From Macrotrachela quadricornifera (Eukaryota > Rotifera > Eurotatoria > Philodinida > Philodinidae): a stretch of DNA of 64,000 nucleotides. The first letter of the stretch is position 1; the number at the start of each line of letters is the position of its first letter. The notes under the pieces were generated by a model, which saw only the letters and a list, made by a program, of their open reading frames with translations, was not told the DNA's origin and ran no database searches. The position numbers and the translations under genes were made by a program. This document shows positions 35,780-47,150 of this stretch, piece by piece. The DNA is taken from assembly GCA_022393335.1 (NCBI GenBank), contig JAJEKB010021383.1, positions 1,030,342 through 1,094,341 on the forward strand. The letters are read 5' to 3'.

Positions 35780-36091
35780 CTATTAAATCAGGTGGAACAG
35801 TTAAGATTGATCAAATCAAAAAATAAATCTTCATATGTTACTTGAGTTTTCTTTTACTAAATATGTTCACAATTTTTTTCTTTTTCTGCTATATAAAGTT
35901 CGATACAGAATAAACTAAGGTTCAGACAACGTTAGATATCTTAATTGATAAGTTAACTAGGGCCTTATATAGACTGGGACAAATTCGGAATTGATTCTTT
36001 TGGCATGGGACGAATTCAGAATTAATTAATTTTCATCTGGGCCGAATTCAGACAAAAAAAATGGGACGAATTGGGAGTAGACCGATTTGAG

Positions 36092-37780
36092 TCCTATTTG
36101 AATATCTGTAATACATACAAATATCTACTTCCAACAGGTTTGAAAATGGATTCGAATAGTGAAAAACAATATTTGTCTGCAAGCAACAATTATTTGAAAA
36201 GATCTCATTTGAAAACGTAGTAATCTACAAGATTTTTAATGCTATTCTTCTCATGTGAAAAAAAGTTTACAAATTTTAATTTTAACCGATCAACACTTAT
36301 TAAGTGATTAAGGAAAATCAGTTAGAATATCCAATTTTTTGAAAAATAAATCAAGTTGAGTTACTATCATAGGAAGATGCACAGAACTCTCTTCTTTTAG
36401 ATAGCTTTCCGCTAGACGACTGGCTTTTGACAGACTTACAAAAGCCTTGGTTATTATTACCATTTTTTTTTCGTATAAGACTGCTTTTATATTTCAATAA
36501 ACAGTGAGTAAAGTATTTTTATGCCAATTATTAGAGGCCTTCTAACATTCAAAACAGGAATTATATGTTTATAAGTTTTCTCAAACGCTAGCTATTGTAA
36601 AAATCTTATTTTCGTGTCCTACTGGATATTAAAGGAAACTACTGAAAAATCTTTATTTTAAAGTTTGTCTATAAGACTTTCTTAGCATTTTTCTCAAAAC
36701 ATGATTTCTAAATAGAGAAATTAAAATATTTTTGACTCACTTCAACTTATATAACAATATTCTTTTCGTTTTAATGGTTTGAATAAGAGTAAACTTTTCA
36801 TATCATTAGTTCGCTGATTTTTATGCTAATTTTAAGTATTGTCACTTAGAAAGCTCATAAGAGATGATCAATAATATCATACCAAAATTATTCATTTTCA
36901 AAAAATTTCCGTTCAAATGGACGAGTTTATTTATAACAATAGAAAAATGAAGATGAATTTCAAATTCAGTTTTATTACTACTTACAAAGATTTCTATGTC
37001 ATAGAATGACATATCTATAGAGTATTCTAGAAAAAACTTACTAAAAAAAATTGATTACTTTCGTTACAGCTCGAGTAGATGAACCGATTTTTTGATGAAC
37101 AATGAAAGTTTATTCAGAGTGTTTTTCTTCTTTGAATAATGTAAACAGATACATCTATTAAGTACTATTGTTAACTTCAGTAAAAAAATTCTATCTGTTA
37201 GCAAATAAGAAAAATAGATGTAATACCATTCCACGTATAAGTTTTGGCCGTCATATAAGACGATGGCATGAAAAAAATCAAAACAAGGTTTATGAATAAT
37301 ACAACATTAATGGGAATAAAACAAATATAAAGAACTAGTTAGTTTAGAAGTCAAGAACTATAGTATTTCGAATTTTAGGTATGATACATTGATTTTTGTT
37401 TACCATCGTCTTATGTGAGAACTAAAATTTATATATGGAATGTTTTACATATATTTTTGGTGTTTACCAACAAGTAGAACTTTTTTTTATTGGCGTTAAC
37501 AATAACACTTGATAGAAGCATTTATTTATATTATTCAAATAAAAACACAAAATTTTGAATAAAATTCTACTATTAATCAACAAATTGGTTCATTTGTTTG
37601 AGTCTAACAACAGATATATTCCACTTTTTTTTGGTAGATGATTTTTAGGATACTCTATAGAACTACAGTATGTGAGGTTCTCGTTTTGAGAATATAATCG
37701 ATGGCTTCAACCTCCGTTATTGACGTTGGCTGAAATGTAATATCTAGGGTCTTAGCCTGCTAATCTTGAGAAATACTCAC
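36092..37780. other. Intergenic, nothing recognised
   Basis: AT-rich sequence with no supported gene, repeat or RNA on either strand. Confidence 0.5.
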
Positions 37781-38140
37781 AATAAAAATGTCTATCGTAT
37801 ATTGATAATATAATATAATATAAGATGGTGATTTTCACAAAATATTTTACTGATGAAAATCAATAAAAATCACAAATAATAACGACGATGAAAATAAAAA
37901 AACAAAATGACAAAAGACAAGAGAGAGATCACGAGTATATACATATGTACATATATATATCAAAGAAGAAATACAAAAATATAATAGAAACAATAGAATG
38001 ATGCAACAAAAAGGTCTTCAAGGTCTGATGATGATAAATACAACAATACATATACCACAGAAAAGAAAGAAAAGATATATATGTATATAATCACTCGATC
38101 ACACATAGAACAAAAAAATATATATAGATATATATATGAG
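37781..38140. repeat. AT-rich simple-sequence region 3' of the HypX-FolD gene
   Basis: Runs such as ATAATATAATATAATATAAG near 37805 and TATACATATGTACATATATA near 37940, with more ATATAT tracts near 38080-38135. It lies just downstream of the minus-strand stop and probably includes its 3' untranslated region. Confidence 0.6.
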
Positions 38141-38231
38141 TTAGCGACATGAAGTTACATCCATGGACGCTAACATAGTAAGGAATTATATTTTATGTTG
38201 AGTTAGTTTTTCGAAATTAGCAAGAATGATT

Positions 38232-41156
38232 CTATTGTTGTCTAATTTTTAAAATCTCTTGTGTAAGATGATTTTTGTAGGCATCCAATGTGTTCTGTAA
38301 TAACATAGTTACAGTAATCGGTCCAATTCCACCTGGTACAGGTGTAACTAAACTTGCACGTTTCCAAACAACATCAGTTCGTTCAATGTCACCACAAATT
38401 TTCATTTTTTTTGTATTCATATCCTTCAAAACTGTAATACCAGCATCAATCACAATAGCACCTGGTTTAATCCAGTTTGCTTTCACTAATTCTGCTACGC
38501 CGGCACAAGCTATGACAATATCAGCATGTTGTATTTTTCTATGTAAATTGTTTGTTTGTACTGTACACAAAGTTACTGTACAACCGCGACTTGTAAGTAC
38601 CAGTGATAATGGCAGACCAACAGTTTTCGATGCACCAACAATACAGACAACTTTACCAGGTAATTTCACATCATATGCTCGTAACAATTCTAGAATACCA
38701 CGAACTGTACAAGGAATAAATGTACCAGATGAAGATGGAGATATTGAAGATGAAGCTAAATCAGCTAGTTGCAAGGAATGTAATCCATCAACATCTTTTT
38801 CTATATTAATTGCATCCAAAATACGACGACGATTTAGTTGTTTAGGTAATGGTAATTGAACTAGAATACCATCAATCAAGGGATCATCATTCCATTGTTT
38901 GATCTGTTGTAAAATAGTATCTTCGAGTTTCTCGATGCTCATTGTTTCATAATCTTTAATTTCCACTAATTGTGTAAAGAAACCGAGAGTAGAAGCAAGG
39001 TTACTTTTCTTTTGAACATATAATAGTGAATCACGACGATTACTAACAAGAAGACAAGCAAGACCTGGCGAGCGAGGTGTTAAACCATTTTTACTGGCAT
39101 GAGCTTGTAAAGATTTTATTTCAAGACGAATATTTGTTTGAAAACGACTGGCAATTTCCCTGCCATCAACACGAATGGCAGTGTCACGTCCAAGTTTCTT
39201 TATATGCCACGGTGTCATGAATGGCGATAGTTTAAGTACAAACGAATGGCGAGCTGCATGATAGGTTGTGTCATGAAAGTTTTCTGACATTTTTGTCAGT
39301 TCAGTTGATCGACATGTAGCCAATTGATTGTAGAATAATGAGTTATGTTTTTCCTTTTTTTGCTTTATGAAATCATTATATTCAGGACTTGATATGAATA
39401 CATTTGCAATTTTTTTAACTTTTTCTATCATTTCATCAGGTTTCTCATCAAAAACATCGTCAATTAAGCCAATTTCTTTTGCATTTTTAGCTGATAATGG
39501 TTGACAAGCTTCTGTTATTTCATGTGCACGTTCATAACCAATACGACGAGGTAGATTATAAGTCCAATATTCACTTCCAAATAGACCCATTGTACAATAG
39601 TGTGGATTAAGAACTGTTAGAGAATTTGCATAGATACAATCAGCTGCCAATGCCATCATAACACCTCCAGCACCAGCACTACCTTGAAGTACTGATATTA
39701 TTAGTTTATTTGTTATTGACATAATCTTTAATACAATATCATCAATCGCATTAATATTTTCCCAACTTTCCTTGTACGGATCTTTAGCAGCTTCAATTAC
39801 GTTGAGATGAATACCATTACTAAAGTATGTACGTCCACCACACAATATAATAACTTTGGCACTGTCAATTTGAGCACATTCATATAAAGCCTGCAAAAGA
39901 CGTTGACATTGTGTTGTTGACATAGCACCATTATAAAACTCAAAGTGTAGACAAACAACATTGCCTTGTTGTTCATAGTAAATTTCATTAAAGGTTGTAT
40001 TTCTAGGTATAGTAGTAAAACTAGTAGGTAAAACAGGTAGGCTAGCTAAATGATCACGATCTAATAGCATTGTTGATGGTAATTTAAAGTTATTGTTGCC
40101 AACATGTTTCATATGTGTTATCCAAACAGCTTCTTGTCCACCTTCTTTACATGACACTAAGATAGCACCATCACGTTGACCTAATAATTTTTTTGGTGGC
40201 ATATCTGGAGCTATTTTAATAATATTTTCAATATGTGCACCATACAAATACATTCCTGTTCCAAATAGTTCACTATCGAATAGACCTGGATTTGAATCAC
40301 GTGAAGATATTTTTCGTACAATTGTTCTTGCATCATCTTCTTTCCAATTAATAGCACATTGTGACTGTTTCATTGTTGGTTTAAGTCTCCCTTTAACAGA
40401 AGGATCAGAATAATCAAGTGGAACCGGTTCAATTTGTTGAGAAAAATTTGTGACTGCTTTTTGAATAGCTTGCAATGCAGCTGGTACAACTTTATTACGA
40501 TAAACTTTTGATTTGGTTAACTGTGAGAGTGATAAATCACTAAGAGAAAAATTTTGTGTTGCATAAATTGGACCTGCATCCATTTCCTTTTCAGCTTCCA
40601 TAATTGTTACACCCCATTCTTTTTTATCTTCTAATAGTGCCCAATCTAAACTGTGTATACCACGATCACCAATAATACCTGGATGAACAATCAATGTTTT
40701 GAATTTTGTATATAAACTTTCAGGTAAAACCTTCGTTAGAAATGGGCATATAATTAAATCTGGATTTAATTCATTTGCAACTTGTCGCATTTGTTCTGAT
40801 GATACAGCTAACTCAATCATAACACTATGTCCCATTTGTGTTAGTAGCAAATAAGCAGCTTGTGACATTGAATTATGTGCATTTGTAAGAAACAGAATAC
40901 GTAATTTCTTTTTTAATTCTTGATCTTGTTGATATTCATTATTAATATATTGATGTACAATCGATTCTGGCTGCGATTCAATAGATGTGAATTTACTTGA
41001 ACTATTAATAGAAGTAGGAAAAGAAAATTGATTTAAAGTAGATTGTAACCGAATATGTACGCCTTTATTAATGACGACTGGACAAAATACTTGTGTACTA
41101 GACAGTAATTGATTTACAGATCTTGTAATCGGACGCAATTTCAATAATAATGACAT
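38232..41156 (-). CDS. HypX-FolD fusion: formyltransferase + enoyl-CoA-hydratase-like + methylene-THF dehydrogenase/cyclohydrolase
   Basis: An intronless 974-residue protein. Residues 1-50 are rich in Arg/Ser and lack acidic residues, like a mitochondrial presequence. Residues about 85-385 match the HypX formyltransferase: VHPGIIGDRG with H158, EMDAG with D193, and GRLKPTMKQSQCAINW. Residues about 395-600 are the HypX enoyl-CoA-hydratase-like domain, with FYNGAMS, FSNGIHLN, QGSAGAGG and NPHYCTMGLFGSEYWTY. Residues about 650-974 are FolD, with Y713 and K717 (YVQKK), Q767 in VQLPLP, KDVDG, GASKTVGLPL and PVPGGIGPITV. Known family roles: FolD interconverts methylene-, methenyl- and 10-formyl-THF; bacterial HypX moves the formyl group to CoA and releases CO for the NiFe-hydrogenase ligand. 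The inferred pathway here is methylene-THF to 10-formyl-THF to formyl-CoA to CO in one chain, in mitochondria. All key motifs are intact. It is probably of bacterial origin. The start is the first Met, and an acceptor-like TTTCAG lies 46 bp upstream. Confidence 0.93.
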   Translation of the reverse strand: MSLLLKLRPITRSVNQLLSSTQVFCPVVINKGVHIRLQSTLNQFSFPTSINSSSKFTSIESQPESIVHQYINNEYQQDQELKKKLRILFLTNAHNSMSQAAYLLLTQMGHSVMIELAVSSEQMRQVANELNPDLIICPFLTKVLPESLYTKFKTLIVHPGIIGDRGIHSLDWALLEDKKEWGVTIMEAEKEMDAGPIYATQNFSLSDLSLSQLTKSKVYRNKVVPAALQAIQKAVTNFSQQIEPVPLDYSDPSVKGRLKPTMKQSQCAINWKEDDARTIVRKISSRDSNPGLFDSELFGTGMYLYGAHIENIIKIAPDMPPKKLLGQRDGAILVSCKEGGQEAVWITHMKHVGNNNFKLPSTMLLDRDHLASLPVLPTSFTTIPRNTTFNEIYYEQQGNVVCLHFEFYNGAMSTTQCQRLLQALYECAQIDSAKVIILCGGRTYFSNGIHLNVIEAAKDPYKESWENINAIDDIVLKIMSITNKLIISVLQGSAGAGGVMMALAADCIYANSLTVLNPHYCTMGLFGSEYWTYNLPRRIGYERAHEITEACQPLSAKNAKEIGLIDDVFDEKPDEMIEKVKKIANVFISSPEYNDFIKQKKEKHNSLFYNQLATCRSTELTKMSENFHDTTYHAARHSFVLKLSPFMTPWHIKKLGRDTAIRVDGREIASRFQTNIRLEIKSLQAHASKNGLTPRSPGLACLLVSNRRDSLLYVQKKSNLASTLGFFTQLVEIKDYETMSIEKLEDTILQQIKQWNDDPLIDGILVQLPLPKQLNRRRILDAINIEKDVDGLHSLQLADLASSSISPSSSGTFIPCTVRGILELLRAYDVKLPGKVVCIVGASKTVGLPLSLVLTSRGCTVTLCTVQTNNLHRKIQHADIVIACAGVAELVKANWIKPGAIVIDAGITVLKDMNTKKMKICGDIERTDVVWKRASLVTPVPGGIGPITVTMLLQNTLDAYKNHLTQEILKIRQQ

Positions 41157-41408
41157 TTTTTATTTTGTTAAGCTTTTCTTGTTGCTTGAATTCAATAAAT
41201 ACTGAAAGTAAAATAGAGCTAGTACATATATATATATAAACGATCAATCTGGTCAAATGCCACAATTTTTTTTATCATACTACTTCTATAACATTTTGAG
41301 TAAATGTGATTCTTTTACTATTGAATCGGTGAGAATGTTTTTGAAAATTTTCTAGAATGCCCGAGAAAATTCTAAAACTTTCAATACTTTCCAACGACAA
41401 CAAAATTT
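41157..41408. promoter_or_regulatory. 5' flank of the HypX-FolD gene
   Basis: Read on the minus strand, TACTTTCAG ends at 41202 upstream of the ATG and could be a trans-splice acceptor. A TATATATATA run lies near 41228-41238. No other element is visible before the mariner remnant. Confidence 0.3.
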
Positions 41409-41960
41409 GTGGACATGGATGTGGACCTCGAATTAGAAACGAAGATAGCTCGTAGAGACCTCCATATGCTTCTGCTTCATGAATTTCGTGTGAGTCTCAA
41501 AGCAACGAAAGCAACAAGTAACATATGCGGTATGTCGGATGAGGATGTACTCACTATTCGTACAGCGCAAGATTGGTTTCATCGATTCAAGAATGATGAT
41601 TTCGAACTCAATGATTTAACTCACACCGGAGAACCTCTATAAGTGAATATGAAAGTCTTAAAATGGCTTATTGAAGAAGATTCTCGATTGACTACACGGT
41701 GTTTATCAGAGTAACATGGATGCTCTCATATTACAGTGGAAACACATCTGCATGAATTGGACAAAATACGACAATACGGAATTTGGATACTACTTGAGTT
41801 GTCACCACATCAGCTGCTACACAGGGTTGACGCTTATATGAAATTAATGACATTTCATCGCAACTTCGCAACTATGAATGACTCCACAATCTTATTACTG
41901 ACGATGAGAAGTAGGTGCTGTACATTATTCAGCAGAAGCTGGAGATGTACGGAGCTCGAA
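41409..41960 (+). pseudogene. Mariner-type transposase, N-terminal half, decayed
   Basis: The plus strand reads the paired helix-turn-helix region of a mariner transposase: LHMLLLHEFRVSLKATKATS, then RTAQDWFHRFKNDDFELNDL, then a stop, then LIEEDSRLTTR, a second stop, and CSHITVETHLHELDKIRQYG in the same order as the intact family. A start of the catalytic domain can be guessed near 41905 (a DEK-like motif followed by a stop). The rest of the catalytic half is missing. It is inactive. Confidence 0.75.
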
Positions 41961-42366
41961 CCTCTCGATCTCGGCCAGGGCTTGGCTCGATATTCTGGAT
42001 TTCAGTTATTTTCATTCATGTTGCTTTGTTCTTTTTATCGAATGTCAATGGTTGAGAATTTTTTCATTTTGATAACGCTAATTTCCTAAAATATGATTCA
42101 TTTGATCGAATTTTCAGGAGAAGTGAACACTTTTTTCATTAAATAATTCGAATAATGTATAAAAGTATTTATAGAATGCAAAGTGAAGAGAAGACAGACA
42201 CAAAGGTTGTCTCGTTAATACCTGGAACTGGCCAAGAGTCAGATCAACCGAGACAGAGACCGAAAGTCTGGGTACATTCCTAGTAGAAGGAATAACATAT
42301 CATGAGGGGTTTACTTAAATTATTTGAAATCTTTTCGTGTTTGAAACACCAAATATAGCGAGTCTA
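41961..42366. other. Unassigned stretch between mariner and foldback remnants
   Basis: No gene. A GC-richer piece at 42200-42300 contains small self-complementary stems (for example AGACCGAAAGTCT) but matches no RNA family I can name. Confidence 0.35.
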
Positions 42367-42733
42367 TGGTCTTTTCGATTTCAGATTGAATTTCAAAAAA
42401 AAAATTTTATCTCAACTTTTTCAACAAGCTATGGGTCTTAATGAGAGTTCTTGCCACTACAGGGGATTAACATGGGACTAGGGGACTACACGGCACTATG
42501 GGATTAACATAGGACTAGGGGACTAGCATGGAACTACATGGGATACCACAGGACTATGGGAGTTTATAGGCATTCTATAAAGTCCCATAGTCCCATGTTA
42601 GTCCCCTAGTCCCTAGTCCCATGCAGTCCTATGATAGTCCTTTAAAGTCCCATTTAGTCCCATAGTTCCTCCAATTCTATTTGAAATTGGGTTGAATTCT
42701 TTTTTTGAATTCAATCCGAAATCAAATAGACCA
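42367..42733. mobile_element. Foldback element with GGGACTA repeats
   Basis: The outer inverted repeats are TGGTCTTTTCGATTTCAGAT then TGAATTTCAAAAAA on the left, and the complement of TGGTCTATTTGATTTCGGAT then TGAATTCAAAAAA on the right. The centre, about 42462-42667, is built of GGGACTAGGGGACTA and CATGGGACTA units on one side and their complements (TAGTCCCATGTTAGTCCC) on the other, so the whole element can fold into one hairpin with slippable stems. No coding sequence and no clear target duplication. It abuts the left end of copy B. Confidence 0.7.
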
Positions 42734-42814
42734 TTGTATGGGATATACTACTATTTTGTTGATACTGAGATAAAACCTGAATAAAACTCAGTATTTATAG
42801 TCTAATAACTCGAT

Positions 42815-43215
42815 TATCCACTGAGCGCATGATTAGAACAAACGCAGTTACATTATGAGTAATTGTCAATACTATTTTTACACTTTCATTTTCATTAAGG
42901 TCATATTCTAGGGCATTCGCAAGCAATGATTGATAAATTATTACCAAAGCACATGATTAAAATAAATGCAATTACATCATGATTATCTGTCAATATTATC
43001 TTGGTAGAAAGACAAACAAATTTTATATTTTCGTTCTTTCATTTTTATTAAAAAACGTATTTTAGGTCATTTGCAAACAACGATTGGTAAATCACGCGCT
43101 AAGCGCATGATTAGAACGAACGCAAATGCTTTGTGAATATCTGGCAATTTTAACTTCATAGAGAGCCAAATAAGTTTTATGCATAAGACTATCAAAAGGT
43201 TCTCGTAGCAGTACT
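42815..43215. repeat. 154-bp tandem repeat, array 1 of copy B
   Basis: Three units anchored at 42831, 42955 and 43109. The first is shortened by about 30 bp relative to copy A. The near-palindrome reads CGCGCTAAGCGCA in the last unit. Confidence 0.8.
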
Positions 43216-44581
43216 ATAAAATTTCTGCTTGATTGATTTTATTTCTTATACTAACTCACTCTAGTTGTGACATCTATTATCTATTAAAATGCCAATACAA
43301 AGTTTCACAAGTGTGTATTATGGTCAATCTTTAGTAATTTTTTTTAAAAACCCTGTTTTCGGATGGATAAACTTTGTATACGTTCATATATAAAAACTCG
43401 TTTCTTGTTAAATTCAAATGCTATACAAATTTATGATGAATTAACTGCTGCTTAAGAGCAGGGTGACCTTTTATATGGTACAGTTGCTTATTGATTTCAT
43501 CGATTTTCAAGTGAATGAGAGTCCTTAGAAGTCGATCCTCGAAATGGTCGTCGAATAACTTCAATTTCTCAGTAGAAGATTGATGAAATCAATGGTCTAG
43601 TGAAAGATGATCCACATATACATATTGATAGCGTTACTATCTCTTAGATATAGTGTATTCCATGCACTGTAATTTTTTTTAAATTCTACTATTTCGAAAA
43701 TTGATCTTAAATATATTGAAGTATTTTTGAGGTTTTATGATTCATTGGATGAATTTTTAGTACCTGGAAAATGTTTGATTTTCAAATTTACAGAGATTGA
43801 ATTTGCTTTTCGAAAAAAATCATTTTCTACAAAGTAAAACATCAACATTGATTTTAATAACTCTCGAAAATCAATGCCGATTTGAAAAAAACTCATTTTA
43901 TTCCGTGCATTTTGGTGAATTAAATATTTAAATATTATTTCCATTAAAATTATTGATTTATTACTATATAAATTTTACATTGATATATAAAAATAAATTT
44001 CGATTTTTAAGCTTTAAAAAAAATACTGCACTTGCCAAATAAAACCCGAAATTATAGAAATACCCATATGAATTCACTTGCGATTTTCAAAGAATTTAAA
44101 CTACTATAAACTAGAATGTTCAAAGAGATTAGTCAAAAATTTATATATAAAAAGATTACCATCGATAAACATGAAATTAAATTTACATTATTACAATGCT
44201 ACATCATTAATGCAAGTTTTCATTCTTAATCTCAATTATGTTTAAGAAGGAAAATCAAAAGTTATGATTCGTTCTTGAAACTCACCTGGTCTCAGTCCTT
44301 CAAACTTTTGGTTGCCGAATTGTCTGAAACGTAGCTTTAATACATATTCAGACACTACAAGGTCAGCTACTGCAATTAGGATAAAGCTCCATTCAAAACC
44401 TCTTCAAGAATATCAAAATACATTATAGAAATGAATTTAAAAAATGCAAATTAATATATAACATCATTGGAACTACTCTGAACATTTACTGTAGAAGTAT
44501 CATTGAAATATTTTCTCTATAAACAAGTATTTGAAAGTCCGAGAACTTTTTGATCGACGTATATATTTTTACTCTTTCATT

Positions 44582-45002
44582 TTCATTAACCTATCTATTC
44601 CAGAACATTTGCAAGCAATGATTAGGAAGTCATGCGCTAAGCGCATGATTAGAATGAATGCAATTATATTATAATTACCTGTTAATATTATCTTGATAGA
44701 AAAACAAATGAGTTTCATATTTTTGTTCTTTTATTTTCATTAAAAGACATATTATAGGACATTTGCAAGCAACCATCCGTAAATCATGCGCTAAGCGCCT
44801 GATTAGAATGAGTGCAATTACATTATAATTACCTGTCAATATTATCTTGATACAAAGAAAAAAAAGTTTTATATTCTCATTCTTTTATTCTCATTGAAAA
44901 GCATATTCTAGAATATTTGCAAGCAACGATTGACAAATCATGCGCTTAGCGCGTGATTCGAACGAACGCAATTATATTGTGAATACCTCTCAATATTATT
45001 CA
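44582..45002. repeat. 154-bp tandem repeat, array 2 of copy B
   Basis: Three units at 154-bp spacing, identical base for base to array 2 of copy A. Confidence 0.85.
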
Positions 45003-45880
45003 GGTCAAAACTGAGTCACCAAATTTTGTCAGATCTGTTAGAATCCGCTGAATTCTGATAACAGAGTCTCACAGGATTCTGACTAACGGAATCTAATCGG
45101 ATCTAAATTGATTCCTACAACTTTCAAGGCATTTCAATTATCCGATATTGATGAAATCCAAAAAATGTATCCTATGAGATACAATAGTCAGAATCTAGCC
45201 GATTTCTTCCGTTTCTGAAAGGTTGATAGTTGAATATTTTAATGAAATAAGCTGTGAAAAATGTTTTAACATTTTTTAAAGATGAAATGGAATTGTAACT
45301 ATTTTCTGTTCTCACAAGAGAGAAACCATTGAATCAATAGAACCTATTCCAAAATTTCGAAGAATTTTTGTTCTTTTAACAATGGCTAATTCTCAATAAG
45401 TGAAGATAATAGAAATGTTTTTTTTAAATTAACTTTGATTTTTAGCAAAAAAATTCAGATGTCATTCATAACTTTCGATTTCATCTCTTCTCTTAGAACT
45501 AACTTTCCAATTACCACCAACTTTTGTTATTTACATGCCTTTTTTCCTTGATTTTATTCATTCTTTTCATACCCACGTTTTGCTTATTGCTTCGCATTTT
45601 CAATATATACATGCAGTCTTTATTTTTACTATATTACCTTTGTCATTAGAACCTTGATACTCTCGGCAGTTAGTTAGCACGTTTTTTTTAATAAATTTCA
45701 AAAATAGTCGTGAATTTATAGAATTAATCATTTTTTAAAATTTATATCACCTCATGCTCTAAATCAATCGTAACTATTATGATAAAGATAAAAATTTCTT
45801 CTATCATTTTATTTATATTCTTCGAAAGCATAAATAATCAGCAAGTCTTATTACGAAAAATAAGTATTTCTTTTCAATGC

Positions 45881-47150
45881 TACTAAAGAGGGAACATCGT
45901 CAACTGTATAATCGCTTTTTCACTAAAAACAGTTTTGATCAATTTGATTACGAAGCTGAGGTCACATTAGACCTAACAAATGACTCATAAGATTACTATA
46001 ATGAAGATGATTTTACTGGTATTAAAGATGACACTAATGATGCCGACGATGAATGGAATAGCAAAGAGAATTTGAATGAGAATTACAAATTAAATTCTTA
46101 TTCAATTGAATTCATGGAAGAAGTAATAGAATTTGGTGATGTAAAAAGTTCGTCTGGTAAATGTCAGTGACTTTGAAAGACTATTAAACATTATTATCAA
46201 TCTCTTCCAGATCAAAACAACATCAGCCGATTTCCTATGTATATAGCTCAACAGCTTGCAAAATGTCAACAAGTTCAAAACATTGATCAAGTTATCTAAA
46301 AATTTTTTTTAAATACTCGACAATCATATTCATCGATGGACATTGCAGATAGCAAAACAGATGAATCTAGACGATTTTTAGGCGTCAAATACTTGACTTC
46401 TAGTGTTCGCAAATCATGATAGGAAATGCTCTTGTAAAACTACTAATATAGTAACGAAAAAAGAAATAGATAATTGTGATAATATTAAAAAAAAACAGAA
46501 GAAGAATTTTTACAAAAGTTTTATCAGCTATTAGGAAAATATTTACCAAAACAAGTTTTGAATATTGATCAAGTAGGTATTCAAAATGAGCTACATTCCA
46601 CACATACATTATCAATTCACAGTAAGAAAAAAACTTTAGATCTATCGTATCAAAAAATGCAACTACTCATTCATATACTGTTCAATCTATAATTAGTTTA
46701 GAGGATACACTAGTTGAACCACTGTTTCTGGGACTTCCAGAACGAAATGCTGGTACGGGTGATATTGTAAAACGTAATTTATTTGAATGAGAAGATGTAG
46801 TATTACATGTTTCTTAGCAGGTAAGTTAACAAATTCATTGGTTAAGTATTGGAGAGATAAAGTTTTGACAACATCTATCGGGAAAAAAACTTTCTTTTTA
46901 TTCGACTCGTGATCTGGTCAAAATGATGGTAGCATCTATGATGATTTCAAATGAATTAAAAAAGAGATACACTGTATTCAAATATCACGGAAAACCACAT
47001 CAGATATGCAGTCTCTTGATAAATACTTCAATCGTTAGATGAAAAATCTAGCGAAAATAATATACAATCGTGTAGCTTTAGATCAATAAAATGTAAATTT
47101 TTATGAGTGAAATAATATCATTAAACTAGTATTAATTATATCTTCATTAC
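45881..47150 (+). pseudogene. DDE-type transposase, decayed (copy B)
   Basis: Pieces of one protein appear in order across several frameshifts and stops: MLLKREHRQLYNRFFTKNSF, an acidic segment, MYIAQQLAKCQQVQNIDQVI, YQLLGKYLPKQVLNIDQVGI, ISLEDTLVEPLFLGLPERNA, LTNSLVKYWRDKVLTTSIGK and FLFDS-SGQNDGSIYDD, ending with TSDMQSLDKYFNR. The FDSWSGQND-like motif (its W codon now a stop) looks like a catalytic-Asp region of a DDE superfamily endonuclease. I cannot name the superfamily with confidence. At least eight inactivating changes are visible. Confidence 0.7.

Larger units (their letters stand above)
35085..36083 (+). mobile_element. 1-kb terminal-inverted-repeat element carrying a FLYWCH finger
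   Basis: The two ends are long inverted repeats. The left arm reads CAACTCGTCCCATTTTTCGT and later TTTTTTGTCTGAATTCGGCC then CAAATGAAAATTAATTT. The right arm, read on the minus strand, gives CCAATTCGTCCCATTTTTTT then TGTCTGAATTCGGCCCAGAT then GAAAATTAATT. The flanking octamers CATTTGAG (35077-35084) and GATTTGAG (36084-36091) match at seven of eight positions and look like a target duplication. The element contains a small gene with a TATA box and a FLYWCH-type zinc finger, a domain often found in Mutator-like elements, but no transposase. It is probably an internally deleted, non-autonomous derivative. Confidence 0.75.

Noticed and set aside
38290..38859. 189-codon plus-strand open frame opposite the FolD part
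   Set aside because: It is antisense to a strongly conserved domain, has no motif of its own, and is explained by codon bias.
42178..42300. Possible structured RNA or tRNA-like piece
   Set aside because: A few short stems exist, but no complete cloverleaf, no internal promoter boxes and no match to an RNA family I know.
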